Shown: in pieces, positions 28,173 through 37,323 of the stretch | Position numbering within the stretch: position 1 is the first letter of the stretch | How the letters are laid out: each line of letters starts with the position of its first letter | Source of the DNA: Pigmentiphaga kullae | GTDB lineage: Bacteria; Pseudomonadota; Gammaproteobacteria; Burkholderiales; Burkholderiaceae_B | Assembly: GCF_004216695.1 (NCBI RefSeq) | Contig: NZ_SGXC01000002.1 | Span: forward strand, 1,736,001 to 1,800,000 | Length of the DNA: 64,000 nt | Direction of reading: 5' to 3' | Notes under the pieces: model-generated | The model's input: only the letters and a program-made list of their open reading frames with translations | What the model was told of the DNA's origin: nothing | The model's database searches: none | Made by a program: the position numbers and the translations under genes

Positions 28173-29075
28173 TCATGCCGCCGCCCCGAAATAGCGGTCG
28201 GCCATGACCTGGCAGCGCTTGATCAGGCGGGGCTCGTCCGGGCCATAATCGGCCACGGCATTGTGGATGGTGCCCATGTTGTCCCACATCAGCACGTCGT
28301 TCACCGCCCAGCGGTGGCGATAGCGGAAAGCCGGCTGCAACTGGTGGGCGAACAGGAAGGCCAGGATCTCGTCGCTTTCGTGCTCGGGCAGCTCGTTGAT
28401 GCGCACCGCGTACCCGGGGTTGGCGTACAGCACCTTGCGCCCGGTGATGGGATGGGTCAGGAAGACGGGATGCGAGACCGGAGGCTTGGCGCGGCGCTGC
28501 GCCTCGGTCAGCGGCGGACGCTGGCTGCCTTTTTCCCGCCGCATCATTTCCCAGAACTTGTTGAAGTCGTGCAGCACGGTCATGCCGTCCAGCCGCTGCC
28601 TGAGCCCTTCGGGCAGCGTGTCGTAGGCGGCGTGCATGTTGCTGAACTCGGTGCAGCCCAGCGGCTCGCCGTCGCGCACAGGTATGCGGATGCCATACAG
28701 GATGTTGGCGAAGGCGATCATCCTGCTGTAGGACATGTCGGTGTGCCAGTCCTGCCCGGCATCGGCCAGCCCCACGGGCTTGCCGTCCTCCACCATGTTG
28801 GACAGGATCATGACCTCGGGCATGCCCGGCTCCTGGTAGCTGTTGGCCACGTTGACCTCCAGCGTGCCGAAGCGCGCAGCGAAGGACCGCAAGTGCGCGG
28901 GGGTCAGGTCCTGCCCGGGAAAACTCAACACGCCATGGCGCCCCAGCAACTGCTCGACCTGCCGGAACTGCGCGTCGTCCAACGGACGGGACAGGTCCAG
29001 GTTGTCGATGCGCGCGCCCAGGCTCTGGCCGCTTTCCACCACCTTGATCATTCCTTTCTCCATGAGTGCGATCAT
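28173..29075 (-). CDS. TauD/TfdA-family Fe(II)/2-oxoglutarate dioxygenase
   Basis: 300 residues. The family hydroxylates substrates such as taurine, 2,4-D or alkylsulfates using 2-oxoglutarate and O2. The iron facial triad is HTD (DWHTDMSYS) and the distal His in DNMGTIHNA, with the 2-oxoglutarate Arg in EPRLIKR. Several in-frame ATGs crowd the start (29075, 29063, 29051); 29075 is kept because no alternative has a clearly better ribosome site. It starts 9 bp after the preceding gene in the operon. Confidence 0.88.
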   Translation of the reverse strand: MIALMEKGMIKVVESGQSLGARIDNLDLSRPLDDAQFRQVEQLLGRHGVLSFPGQDLTPAHLRSFAARFGTLEVNVANSYQEPGMPEVMILSNMVEDGKPVGLADAGQDWHTDMSYSRMIAFANILYGIRIPVRDGEPLGCTEFSNMHAAYDTLPEGLRQRLDGMTVLHDFNKFWEMMRREKGSQRPPLTEAQRRAKPPVSHPVFLTHPITGRKVLYANPGYAVRINELPEHESDEILAFLFAHQLQPAFRYRHRWAVNDVLMWDNMGTIHNAVADYGPDEPRLIKRCQVMADRYFGAAA

Positions 29076-29084
29076 CCGTCGCCG

Positions 29085-30260
29085 CTACCAGGCGGCCTCC
29101 AGCAACTGCCGCAATTCGTCCCCGCCGGCCACCCGGCGCGGATTCAATGCCAGCCCTCTTTCGCCCAGCGCGTGCCGCGCCACCTCGGGCAGCGCCTCGG
29201 CCGCCACGCCCAGGTCGCGCAGCCGCGATGGCGCGCCCACCGCTTGCCGCAAGGCCCGCAGGCAACGGGCCACCGCTTCGGGCCGGGTCTCGCTTCCCGC
29301 GCTCAGCGCCGCGGCCGCCATGGCCAGTTCGGCGCCGGCCGCCGGCAGGTTGTAGTCCGCCACGTGCGGCAGCATCACCGCGTTGGCCGCGCCGTGGGCG
29401 ACACCGCAGCGGCTGCCCAGCACATGGCAGAGGGCGTGGTGCAGGCAGCTGCGCGCCGAGGCCAGCACGAGGCCCGCCAGGTTGGCGGCCACCAGCAGCT
29501 CGCCGCGCGCCGCGACGTCGCCAGGCCGCTCGGCCACGGCCGGCAGCGCCGCCGCGAAACGCGCCAGGCCGTCCAGCGCCAGCGCCGTCGCATAGGGCGA
29601 CCGCTGGCGGGAATACAGGCCCTCCAGGCAATGCGCGAGACCATTCATGCCGGTATCCAGCACGATCCGCGCGGGCACCTCCGCATTCAAGGCCGGGTCC
29701 AGCAGCACCACGCGGCAGGCGCAGCGCTCGTCCCGGAACAAAAGCTTGCCGGGACCGTGCGCGATGCCGAACGACGGCGTCATTTCCGCCCCCGAGGCGG
29801 TCAGCGGCACGGCCAGGATGGGCAGCTTCGCGCGCCGCAGCGCCGGCACATGCACCGCGTCCGGCGGCGTGAAGCGCGTGGCGTGCCGCGCCAGGTCCCC
29901 TCCCTCGGCCAGCAGCAGCGCGGCGGCCTTCGCCGTGTCGATGACGCTGCCGCCGCCGAAGGCGACCAGGCAATCGGCCCCATGCGCCGCGATGTCGCGC
30001 GCCACGCGCTCGACGGTATCGACCGAGGAATGCGACGGCACGTCGACGCTTTGCGCGGCGCGGTCGCCCAGCGCATCTACCAGCCGGCCGTATGGCGACA
30101 TGGTTCGCGACCGGCGGCTGGCCAGCAGCAGCGGACGGCGCGCGCCCAACCGCTCCAGTTCGGCCCCGGCCTCGTCCACCGCGCCCGGCCGGAACACCAC
30201 GCGCGTCAGCGAGGAATGCGCCTGGAACGCTGCGGGAAACGAAGAGGGGCCTGGGGTCAT
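29085..30260 (-). CDS. iron-containing alcohol dehydrogenase / maleylacetate-reductase-like enzyme
   Basis: 391 residues of the group III (iron) dehydrogenases. VAFGGGSVIDTAKA binds the nucleotide. The metal ligands are Asp and His in DTGMNGLAHCLEG, His in CLHHALCHVLG and His in GVAHGAANAVMLP. LTASGAEMTP resembles maleylacetate reductases, which complete chlorocatechol or resorcinol degradation. It heads the operon and is divergent from the LysR gene, the classical LysR-target layout. Confidence 0.85.
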   Translation of the reverse strand: MTPGPSSFPAAFQAHSSLTRVVFRPGAVDEAGAELERLGARRPLLLASRRSRTMSPYGRLVDALGDRAAQSVDVPSHSSVDTVERVARDIAAHGADCLVAFGGGSVIDTAKAAALLLAEGGDLARHATRFTPPDAVHVPALRRAKLPILAVPLTASGAEMTPSFGIAHGPGKLLFRDERCACRVVLLDPALNAEVPARIVLDTGMNGLAHCLEGLYSRQRSPYATALALDGLARFAAALPAVAERPGDVAARGELLVAANLAGLVLASARSCLHHALCHVLGSRCGVAHGAANAVMLPHVADYNLPAAGAELAMAAAALSAGSETRPEAVARCLRALRQAVGAPSRLRDLGVAAEALPEVARHALGERGLALNPRRVAGGDELRQLLEAAW

Positions 30261-30334
30261 GCTCGTGAACCATGGGCGTCGGCGATGCGGTCGCAGTGTA
30301 TCGACGCGACCGGGGGCGCGATAGAATCCAACAG

Positions 30335-30363
30335 GGAAATCATCGTTTCCATAACGAAAACAG
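30335..30363. promoter_or_regulatory. putative LysR-binding region, divergent promoter
   Basis: Inverted repeat GGAAA-N6-TTTCC (30335-30350), followed by TAACGAAAACAGAC. A close match (TTACCAAAACAGAA) recurs at about 31300 upstream of the next Bug gene, suggesting one regulator acts at both places. Confidence 0.5.
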
Positions 30364-30387
30364 ACTCATGCCCGACCAGGAGGCAAG

Positions 30388-31299
30388 TTGGACAAGCTGC
30401 GCTGCATCGAGGTGTTCATCGAGGTCGCCCAGGGCCTGAGCTTTTCCGGCGCCGCCCAGCGGCTGGGCATGGCCAAGGGCAACGTCACCAAGCACATCGC
30501 CTGGCTCGAACGGGAACTGGGCGTGCAACTGCTCCAGCGCACCACCAAGAGCGTGAGCCTGACCGAGTCCGGCCTGGCGCTGCTGGAGAACGGCCGCGAC
30601 CTGCTCGAACACATGGAAGGCGTGGAGAACGCCGTGCGCCGCTCGGTCAAGGAACCCAAGGGCATGCTGCGCGTGGGCACGCCACCCTCGTTCGGCGCCT
30701 TCCATCTGGTGCCGGTGATCACCGCGTTCTCGGCCGCGCATCCCGACATCCGCGTGGTGATGTACCTGGACGACGGCCGCACCGACCTGGTCGGCGAAGG
30801 GCTGGACATGTCGGTGCGCATCGCCTCCTCGCTGAAGGACACGAGCCAGGTCTCGCACCGGCTGGCCCGGGTGCCGCAGGTGCTGGTGGCATCGCCCGCC
30901 TACCTGGCCCGGCGCGGCCGCCCGGCGTCGGTCGAGGACCTCGCGCGCCACGACTGCATGGTGCACGCGCTGAAGTCGCCCACCAACGTCTGGTCCTTCC
31001 AGGGTCCCGGCGGCAAGGTAACGGTCAGGGTGGGCGGCACCATACGCGCCAATTTCGGCGAGCCCCTGCGGCATGCCGCGTTGCTGGGCCACGGCATCTC
31101 CATGCACCCGACCTACATGGTGTCCGAGGACCTGCGCCAGGGCCGGCTCGAAGCCGTGCTGGCGGACTACCGGCCGACCGAACTGGAGATCCACGCGGTC
31201 TTCCCCAGCCGGCGCAACCTGCCGCTGCGCGTGCGCACCTTCCTGGATTTCCTGAAAGGCTGGTTCAGCCAGCCGCGCTGGGAAGACGCCGCCCCATAG
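30388..31299 (+). CDS. LysR-family transcriptional regulator
   Basis: 303 residues. An N-terminal helix-turn-helix (about 1-60, LSFSGAAQRLGMAKGNVTKHI) is followed by a periplasmic-binding-protein-like effector domain. The initiation codon is TTG at 30388: it is preceded by AGGAGG at ideal spacing, and the ATG at 30368 is out of frame. It is divergent from the dehydrogenase-dioxygenase-Bug operon and upstream of a second Bug-OYE operon, so it likely controls both. Confidence 0.9.
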   Translation: MDKLRCIEVFIEVAQGLSFSGAAQRLGMAKGNVTKHIAWLERELGVQLLQRTTKSVSLTESGLALLENGRDLLEHMEGVENAVRRSVKEPKGMLRVGTPPSFGAFHLVPVITAFSAAHPDIRVVMYLDDGRTDLVGEGLDMSVRIASSLKDTSQVSHRLARVPQVLVASPAYLARRGRPASVEDLARHDCMVHALKSPTNVWSFQGPGGKVTVRVGGTIRANFGEPLRHAALLGHGISMHPTYMVSEDLRQGRLEAVLADYRPTELEIHAVFPSRRNLPLRVRTFLDFLKGWFSQPRWEDAAP

Positions 31300-31304
31300 T
31301 TACC

Positions 31305-31323
31305 AAAACAGAAACACTGTTTT
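31305..31323. promoter_or_regulatory. perfect palindrome upstream of Bug-OYE operon
   Basis: AAAACAG-AAACA-CTGTTTT, a 7-5-7 perfect inverted repeat just after the LysR stop. It could be a regulator site (it shares AAAACAGA with the other LysR intergenic region) or, given the trailing Ts, a weak terminator. Confidence 0.5.
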
Positions 31324-31441
31324 CTCCCGACGCCGCTGGCCCGCGCGCCGGGGCGCTGCCTATACTGCCGCCTCGCGCCATCCCACACCGCGCCCGCCAC
31401 GAGGCGCGCCGCGCTCCGCCGCGGCCCAGAGGAGACCCACC

Positions 31442-32407
31442 ATGCCGAAGTTGCCGCAAACACTGCTGGGCGGCCTGCTGCTGGCCGCGGCCCTGCCCGC
31501 CGCCGGCGCCTACCCGGAACGCGCCGTGCGCATCATCGTGCCGTTCGCGGCCGGTGCGACGCTGGACCTGATGACCCGCGCGGTGGCCGAGGAACTGGCC
31601 CACCAGCTCGGCCAGCCGGTGGTGGTGGAAAACCGTGCGGGCGCCAGCGGCATCATCGGCGCCGACGCGGTGGCCAAGGCGCCCGCCGACGGCTACACCC
31701 TGATGATGGCGCCGTTCAGCGTGCTGGCCGTCAATGCCAGCCTGCACAAGAACCTGCCCTACGACAACCTGCGCGATCTCGCCCCCGTGGCCCTGGTCGC
31801 GGTGGCGCCGCACGTGCTGCTGGCCAGCGCCCAGCTGCCCTACCGGACGCTGGGCGAACTGCTGGCCGCCGCCAAGGCGCGGCCGGGGCAGATCGCCTAT
31901 GCCTCGGCCGGCGCGGGCAGCTCGGCGCACCTGGCGACCGAGGTCCTGCTGTACAAGGCGGGCGTGAAAATGGCGCACGTACCCTACAAGGGAACGGCAC
32001 CGGCGTACAACGACCTGATACCCGGCCGCGTGGCCGTGATGATAGACGGCGTGGGCGCGGCCCTGCCGCGCATCCAGTCCGGCCAGGTACGCGCGCTGGG
32101 CGTGACCAGCCCCGAGCCGGTGGACGTGCTGCCCGGCGTACCCACCCTGGCCCAGGCCGGGGTGCCGGGCTACGACGTCACGCCGTGGTATGGCATGGTC
32201 GCCCCGCGTGGCACGCCGGAGGCGGTCGTCGCGACGCTCAACGGCGCCGTCAACCGCGCCCTGGCCACCGAGGGCCTGCGCCGCCGGTTCGCCGAGATGG
32301 GCCTGCAGCCGCGCGGCGGCAAGCCCGCCGACTTCGGCGCCTACATGGCGAGCGAGACCGCCAAGTGGCGCGAGGTGGTACAAGAAGCCCACGTCAGCAT
32401 CGAATAG
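31442..32407 (+). CDS. Bug/TctC-family periplasmic solute-binding receptor
   Basis: 321 residues with a Sec signal (about 1-22, ending AAGA). Bug landmarks are IIVPFAAGATLDLMTR, VENRAGASG, ADGYTLMMAP and HVPYKGTAPAYNDL. AGGAGA precedes the ATG. It is nine bases upstream of the OYE-family gene, so receptor and reductase are cotranscribed. The LysR regulator gene precedes it on the same strand. Confidence 0.93.
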   Translation: MPKLPQTLLGGLLLAAALPAAGAYPERAVRIIVPFAAGATLDLMTRAVAEELAHQLGQPVVVENRAGASGIIGADAVAKAPADGYTLMMAPFSVLAVNASLHKNLPYDNLRDLAPVALVAVAPHVLLASAQLPYRTLGELLAAAKARPGQIAYASAGAGSSAHLATEVLLYKAGVKMAHVPYKGTAPAYNDLIPGRVAVMIDGVGAALPRIQSGQVRALGVTSPEPVDVLPGVPTLAQAGVPGYDVTPWYGMVAPRGTPEAVVATLNGAVNRALATEGLRRRFAEMGLQPRGGKPADFGAYMASETAKWREVVQEAHVSIE

Positions 32408-32416
32408 AAGGGCCGC

Positions 32417-33499
32417 ATGAGCCATCGCCTGTTCTCCCCGCTGCCGCTGCGCGGCGTCACCCTGCCCAACCGCATCGGCGTCGCGCCCATGTGCCAGTAC
32501 TCGTGCGTGGACGGCCTGGCCAGCGCGTGGCACATGGTGCACCTGGGCAGCCGCGCGGTGGGAGGCGCCGGCCTGGTGCTGCTGGAGGCCGCCGCGGTCA
32601 CCGCCGACGGGCGCATCAGCCCGGGCGATCTCGGCATCTGGAACGAAGCCCAGGCACAGGCGCTGGCCCCCATCGCGCGCTTCATCGCCGAACAGGGCGC
32701 GGTTCCGGGCATCCAGCTCGCGCATGCGGGCCGCAAGGGCTCGACCAGCCGCCCCTGGGAAGGCAAGGCAGGCATCCCGCCGGAACGCGGCGGCTGGCCG
32801 GTCATGGCCCCCAGCGCCCTGCCCTTCGCCGACGGCTATCCGCTGCCGCGCGAGATGTCCGAGGCCGACATGGACGGCGTCGTGGAGGCGTTCGCCAACG
32901 CTGCGCGCCGCGCGGCCGCGATCGGCATGCAAGTGATCGAACTGCACATGGGCCACGGCTACCTCATGCACCAGTTCCTGTCTCCCCTGGCCAACCTGCG
33001 CCGCGACGCCCATGGCGGCGGCTTCGAAGGCCGCATCCGCATGCCCCTGCGGGTCGCCGCCGCGGTCCGCGACAGCCTGCCGTCCGAGCTGCCCCTGTTC
33101 GTCCGGCTGTCCGCCACCGACTGGGTCGACGGCGGCTGGGACCTGCCCCAGTCCATCGCCCTCTCGCAGCGGCTCAAGGCGCAGGGCGTGGACCTGGTCG
33201 ACTGCTCCAGCGGTTCCATCCGGCCCGGCTCGCAGGGCAGCGGAGAACCGGGCTTCCAGGTCCCCCTGGCCGCCGCGATACGCCGGGATGCCGGCATCGC
33301 CACGGCGGCGGTGGGCGGCATCACCGAGGCCCGCCAGGCCGAGGCCATCCTGCAGCGCGGCGACGCCGACCTGATCCTGCTGGCGCGCGCGCTGCTGCGC
33401 GATCCTTATTGGCCGCTGCGCGCCGCCGCCGAGCTGGAGGCCACGGCGCCGGACTGGCCGGTGCAATACCAGCGCGCCGTGACCCGCATGCGCGGCTAG
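32417..33499 (+). CDS. Old Yellow Enzyme-family NADH:flavin oxidoreductase (YqjM/XenA class)
   Basis: 360-residue FMN ene-reductase that reduces activated C=C bonds or nitro groups. Cys25 in PMCQYSC is the redox-tuning residue of the YqjM/XenA class. HAGRKGS binds FMN, and the substrate-binding His pair lies in ELHMGHGYLMHQFLSPLANLR. Next to a Bug receptor and the LysR gene, it fits reduction of an unsaturated carboxylic acid. Confidence 0.9.
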   Translation: MSHRLFSPLPLRGVTLPNRIGVAPMCQYSCVDGLASAWHMVHLGSRAVGGAGLVLLEAAAVTADGRISPGDLGIWNEAQAQALAPIARFIAEQGAVPGIQLAHAGRKGSTSRPWEGKAGIPPERGGWPVMAPSALPFADGYPLPREMSEADMDGVVEAFANAARRAAAIGMQVIELHMGHGYLMHQFLSPLANLRRDAHGGGFEGRIRMPLRVAAAVRDSLPSELPLFVRLSATDWVDGGWDLPQSIALSQRLKAQGVDLVDCSSGSIRPGSQGSGEPGFQVPLAAAIRRDAGIATAAVGGITEARQAEAILQRGDADLILLARALLRDPYWPLRAAAELEATAPDWPVQYQRAVTRMRG

Positions 33500-33556
33500 C
33501 CCGCCCGCGCCGCCGGCGCGATTTGAGTTACGCCTCGTCTTGCCCAACAATGCGGC

Positions 33557-35158
33557 ATGGACAGACGGATCTCGAACCCTGGCGGCGGCATGGCACGAAC
33601 CACCCTGGGACTGGGCGCGCGGGGCGCGAAGCTGGCGGCTTCGTCGCTGGCCGTGGCCTGGCTGGCGGGCTGCTCGCTGCCGCCGCTGGCCGACCGCTCC
33701 GTGTCGTCGGCCCTGGACCCGGACGCCTCGCGCCAGACCGCGCTGGGCCGGGTGATCGCGCCACAGGCCGACGCCCATCCGGGCAAGACGGGCTTGCACC
33801 CGCTGGCCGACGCGCGCGACGCCTTCGCGGCGCGCATGCTGCTGGCCCACGCCGCCGAACGCACGCTGGACATCCAGTACTACATCTGGCGCGGCGACAT
33901 GACCGGCACCATGATGCTCGAGGCGCTGCATGCCGCGGCGGACCGCGGTGTGCGGGTGCGGCTGCTGCTGGACGACAACGGCATCGCCGGCCTGGACGAG
34001 ACCCTGGCCGCGCTGGACGCCCATCCCAACATCGAGGTCCGGCTGTTCAATCCGTTCGCCATCCGGCGTCCCAAGATGGTGGGCTACCTGTTCGAGTTCT
34101 CGCGCCTGAACCGGCGCATGCACAACAAGTCCTTCACGGCGGACAACCAGGCGACCATCGTGGGCGGCCGCAACGTCGGCGACGAATACTTCGGCGCCAC
34201 CGACGGCGTACTGTTCGCCGACCTGGACGTGCTGGCGGTAGGCAGCATCGTGAACGATGTCTCGACAGATTTCGACCGCTACTGGGCCAGCGTCTCGGCC
34301 TATCCGGTGGACCAGTTGCTGCCGCCCGTCCCCGCCGCCAGGCTGGACGAACTGGCGGCCGACTCCGCCTCCATCGAGGCCAATCCGGCCGCGGCCGCCT
34401 ATGTCAGCGCCATGCGCGAGCAGCCCTTCGTGCGCGACCTGCTTGCGGGCACGCTGCCGCTGACCTGGGCGCCCGTGCGCATGGTCAGCGACGACCCGGC
34501 CAAGGCGCAGGGCCAGGCCGGGCCAGATGGGCTGCTGGCCCACCAGTTGGCCGCCATCATCGGCACGCCGGAAAAGGAACTGGACCTGGTGTCGCCCTAC
34601 TTCGTGCCGGGCAGCCAGGGAACCGCCACCTTCGCGGCCATGGCGCGGCAAGGCGTGAAGCTGCGGGTGCTGACCAATGCGCTCGAGGCCACCGACGTCC
34701 CCGTCGTGCATTCGGGCTATGCCCGCCGGCGCAAGGACCTGCTGGAGGCGGGCGTACGCCTGTACGAAATGCGCAGCGCCTCGCACCACAGCGGCAAGCC
34801 CGAAGGCAAGCCGCTGTTCGGCAGCTCGGGCTCCAGCCTGCACGCCAAGACCTTCGGCGTGGACCGTACCCGGGCCTTCATCGGATCCTTCAATTTCGAT
34901 CCGCGCTCGGCCAACCTGAACACCGAACTGGGGTTCGTCATCGACAGCCCCGAACTGGCCGGCCGCATATCGGAAGCCTTCGACACCAGCATTCCCGACA
35001 GCGCCTACGAGGTCCGCCTGGCGCCCGGCGGCAGCCTGTACTGGCTGGAGCGGCGGGACGGCCGCACCATCCGGCACGACACCGAACCGGGCACCGGCCT
35101 GCTCAAGCGGCTGGCGATCCGGCTGATGTCGTGGCTGCCCATCGAACCCCTGCTGTGA
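33557..35158 (+). CDS. phospholipase D-family cardiolipin synthase-like lipoprotein (ClsC-type)
   Basis: 533 residues with two HKD motifs: H-N-K-S-F-T-A-D near residue 194 and H-A-K-T-F-G-V-D near residue 428, each with the later conserved Gly/Asn. ClsC-type enzymes join phosphatidylglycerol and phosphatidylethanolamine to make cardiolipin. A lipobox-like LAGC near residue 39 suggests membrane anchoring. M1 to M12 leave two possible starts, and the later ATG (33590) gives a more normal signal peptide. No YmdB partner is adjacent. Confidence 0.87.
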   Translation: MDRRISNPGGGMARTTLGLGARGAKLAASSLAVAWLAGCSLPPLADRSVSSALDPDASRQTALGRVIAPQADAHPGKTGLHPLADARDAFAARMLLAHAAERTLDIQYYIWRGDMTGTMMLEALHAAADRGVRVRLLLDDNGIAGLDETLAALDAHPNIEVRLFNPFAIRRPKMVGYLFEFSRLNRRMHNKSFTADNQATIVGGRNVGDEYFGATDGVLFADLDVLAVGSIVNDVSTDFDRYWASVSAYPVDQLLPPVPAARLDELAADSASIEANPAAAAYVSAMREQPFVRDLLAGTLPLTWAPVRMVSDDPAKAQGQAGPDGLLAHQLAAIIGTPEKELDLVSPYFVPGSQGTATFAAMARQGVKLRVLTNALEATDVPVVHSGYARRRKDLLEAGVRLYEMRSASHHSGKPEGKPLFGSSGSSLHAKTFGVDRTRAFIGSFNFDPRSANLNTELGFVIDSPELAGRISEAFDTSIPDSAYEVRLAPGGSLYWLERRDGRTIRHDTEPGTGLLKRLAIRLMSWLPIEPLL

Positions 35159-35176
35159 CGCGGCCCGGTCCCGCCG

Positions 35177-35725
35177 TCAATGCCCGGTGCCGTCGGAATT
35201 GCGGCTGGCCTCGAACAGGAACCACGTGCGCCGCTCGGCCTCGTCTATCCAGTTCTCGATCAGGCTGGCGGTGGCGATGTCGCGATGGGTGTCGCAGATG
35301 TCGTGCGCCTCGCGCAGGTGGCTGGCCAGGGTCTTGTTGTCCTCGCGCAGCTCGGCCAGCATGTCCAGCGGCTGGACGTAGTCCGCGTCGTTGTCGAGGA
35401 TGCGCTGGAGCCTGGCGATGTGGCCGATGGACTTGATGGTGGGCCCGCCTATCTTGCGCACGCGTTCGGCGATGACGTCGGTCATGGCGAAGATCTCGAC
35501 CCCCTGCTCGTCCAGCAGCACGTGGTAGTCGCGGAAATGCGGGCCGCTCATGTGCCAGTGGAAATTCTTGGTCTTCAGGTACAGGGCGAAGACGTCGGCC
35601 AGGATACCGTTGAGCACGCCGCTGAGTTCCCGCGTCGCCTCCGCGCCCAGGTCGGTGGGGGTGGCCAGCGGGGCCGCGCGGCGCTTCTTCAACTTGCCTT
35701 GACGTTCGGTGTCCATTCGCTTCAT
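35177..35725 (-). CDS. second Dps-family ferritin-like protein
   Basis: 182 residues, clearly Dps-like but distinct from the oxyR-linked copy. Ferroxidase residues are visible in NFHWHMSGPHF and TDVIAERVRKIGG. The basic N-terminal tail (KLKKRRA) could bind DNA. Start MKRMDTER at 35725, or MDTER at 35716. It converges on the cardiolipin synthase-like gene with an 18-bp gap and is divergent from an MFS gene. Confidence 0.92.
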   Translation of the reverse strand: MKRMDTERQGKLKKRRAAPLATPTDLGAEATRELSGVLNGILADVFALYLKTKNFHWHMSGPHFRDYHVLLDEQGVEIFAMTDVIAERVRKIGGPTIKSIGHIARLQRILDNDADYVQPLDMLAELREDNKTLASHLREAHDICDTHRDIATASLIENWIDEAERRTWFLFEASRNSDGTGH

Positions 35726-35948
35726 GGCATGCTCCAGGGGAGAGGTGAGGCGGGCGGCGCGGGGCGCAGGCTTGCGGCGGCCGTGCCCGCCGTCCGATTA
35801 TGAAAGGCGCGGACCGCCAGATCAACCGAGGGTCGGCCTAATGGTAAACCCGTAGCTCATCCATGAATGGGTGTAGACTAATGCGCTCTCGTCTTCCGGC
35901 CCGCGACAAGCACTCCACCGCCGGCCGCCTCTTCCTGAGCCCTGCCGC

Positions 35949-37178
35949 TTGAACTCCGACTCCCCTTCGCTTCCGGCCTCGACGCGCTCGCTCTGGAAAG
36001 CCCGCGCGCTCGTGACCGTCTCGCTCATGACCGGCGTCATGGGCAGCAGCGTCCCCACGCCGCTCTATCCCCTCTACCAGGCGCAGTTGAACCTGCCCTC
36101 GTTCACCACCACGGCCATCTTCTTCGCCTACGTGGTCGGCGTGCTGAGCGCGCTGCTCGTCGGCGGGCGGCTGGCGGACCGGGTCGCGGACCGCCGCCGG
36201 CTGCTGCTGCCGGCGCTGGCCATGGTGGCGACCGGCGCGATCCTGCTGGCCCTCGCCCAGAACCTGGGCATGCTGCTGGCGGGCCGCCTGCTGGCGGGGC
36301 TGGGCACCGGCACGCTGACCGGGGCGGCCAACGCCGCGCTGCTCGACCTCGAGCCGCCGCAACACAAACAGCGCGCCGCGCTGTTCGGCACGGCGGCCTT
36401 CACGCTGGGATCCATCCTGGGGCCGATCCTGAGCGGCGTGGCGTTGCAGGCGGGGTTCCATCCCACCGTCGCCCCTTTCCTGGTGATCGTCTCGATCGTC
36501 CTCGCCGTCGGCCATGGGCTGTGGCGCCTGCCGCTGCGACGGACCGCCGCGCCCGCCCCGGCCCCGCATTCTCCGCAGGCCGTGCACGCATCCGCCCGCG
36601 CGCTGCCGGCCCGGCGCGTCACCCAGCTGATGCTGCTCTGCTGCATCACGCTGTCCATCGTCTGGGGCGTCGGTTCGTCGCTGATGGCGATGGGGCCGTC
36701 GCTGGGCGAGAAACTGCTGGGCATCCACGACTACGCGCTCAGCGGCTACGCCAGCTCGCTGCTGGCGGCCTGCGCCGGCACGGCGCAGTTCCTCAGCCAG
36801 CGAACCTCCAGCACCTCGGCCTTCCGCTACGGCAACATGGTCTTCGCCAGCGGACTGGCCTGTGCCATCGCCTCGCTGCTGGTCACGCAGGCGTGGCTGA
36901 TGGGCGTGGCGGTGCTGATCACCGGCCTGGGCTTCGGCGCGGCGTTCATCGGCGCCGCCGGCATCGTCAACCAGATCGCGCCGCCCCAGCGGCGCGGCCT
37001 CATGGTCTCGCTGTTCTACATCGCGGGCTACATCGGCAACGCGTGGCCCATGCTGCTGGGCTTCATCACCGACCACGCCGGCCCCATGGCCGCCGCGATG
37101 ACGCTGCTCCTTACCGCCATCGCCGCCTCGGCGGGTTTCGTGGCCCTGTCCCGCCGGCTGCTGCCCATCCGCTCCTGA
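35949..37178 (+). CDS. MFS transporter
   Basis: 409 residues with about 12 transmembrane helices. SSVPTPLYPLYQ in the first helix and GGRLADRVADRRR (motif A) are typical of drug or metabolite exporters of the DHA1-like group. The substrate is unknown. A short proline-rich loop (about 195-215) marks the central cytoplasmic linker. It is followed by OpgD in the same direction after 145 bp containing DnaA-box-like sequences. Confidence 0.83.
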   Translation: MNSDSPSLPASTRSLWKARALVTVSLMTGVMGSSVPTPLYPLYQAQLNLPSFTTTAIFFAYVVGVLSALLVGGRLADRVADRRRLLLPALAMVATGAILLALAQNLGMLLAGRLLAGLGTGTLTGAANAALLDLEPPQHKQRAALFGTAAFTLGSILGPILSGVALQAGFHPTVAPFLVIVSIVLAVGHGLWRLPLRRTAAPAPAPHSPQAVHASARALPARRVTQLMLLCCITLSIVWGVGSSLMAMGPSLGEKLLGIHDYALSGYASSLLAACAGTAQFLSQRTSSTSAFRYGNMVFASGLACAIASLLVTQAWLMGVAVLITGLGFGAAFIGAAGIVNQIAPPQRRGLMVSLFYIAGYIGNAWPMLLGFITDHAGPMAAAMTLLLTAIAASAGFVALSRRLLPIRS

Positions 37179-37193
37179 TCCCCGGTCCCGAAG

Positions 37194-37216
37194 TTACCCA
37201 CCCCCGATGTGGACAA
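37194..37216. other. DnaA-box-like pair in a short intergenic region
   Basis: TTACCCACC (37194-37202) and TGTGGACAA (37208-37216, the complement of TTGTCCACA) match the TTATCCACA box at 7/9 and 8/9. They are followed by an A-run/T-run at 37242-37257. No replication genes are nearby. Confidence 0.35.
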
Positions 37217-37323
37217 CTTTGGGGACAGCCATGGGACTACACAAAAAAACCTTTTTTCACCAACGACTTACCCGACGTGATGAAAAAATGGGCACGCCGA
37301 TGAAACCGGATGGTTCTCCCGCC

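Noticed and set aside
37194-37257. Chromosomal or plasmid origin of replication
   Set aside because: Only two imperfect DnaA boxes, with no dnaA, dnaN, parAB or rep gene and no long AT-rich unwinding element.
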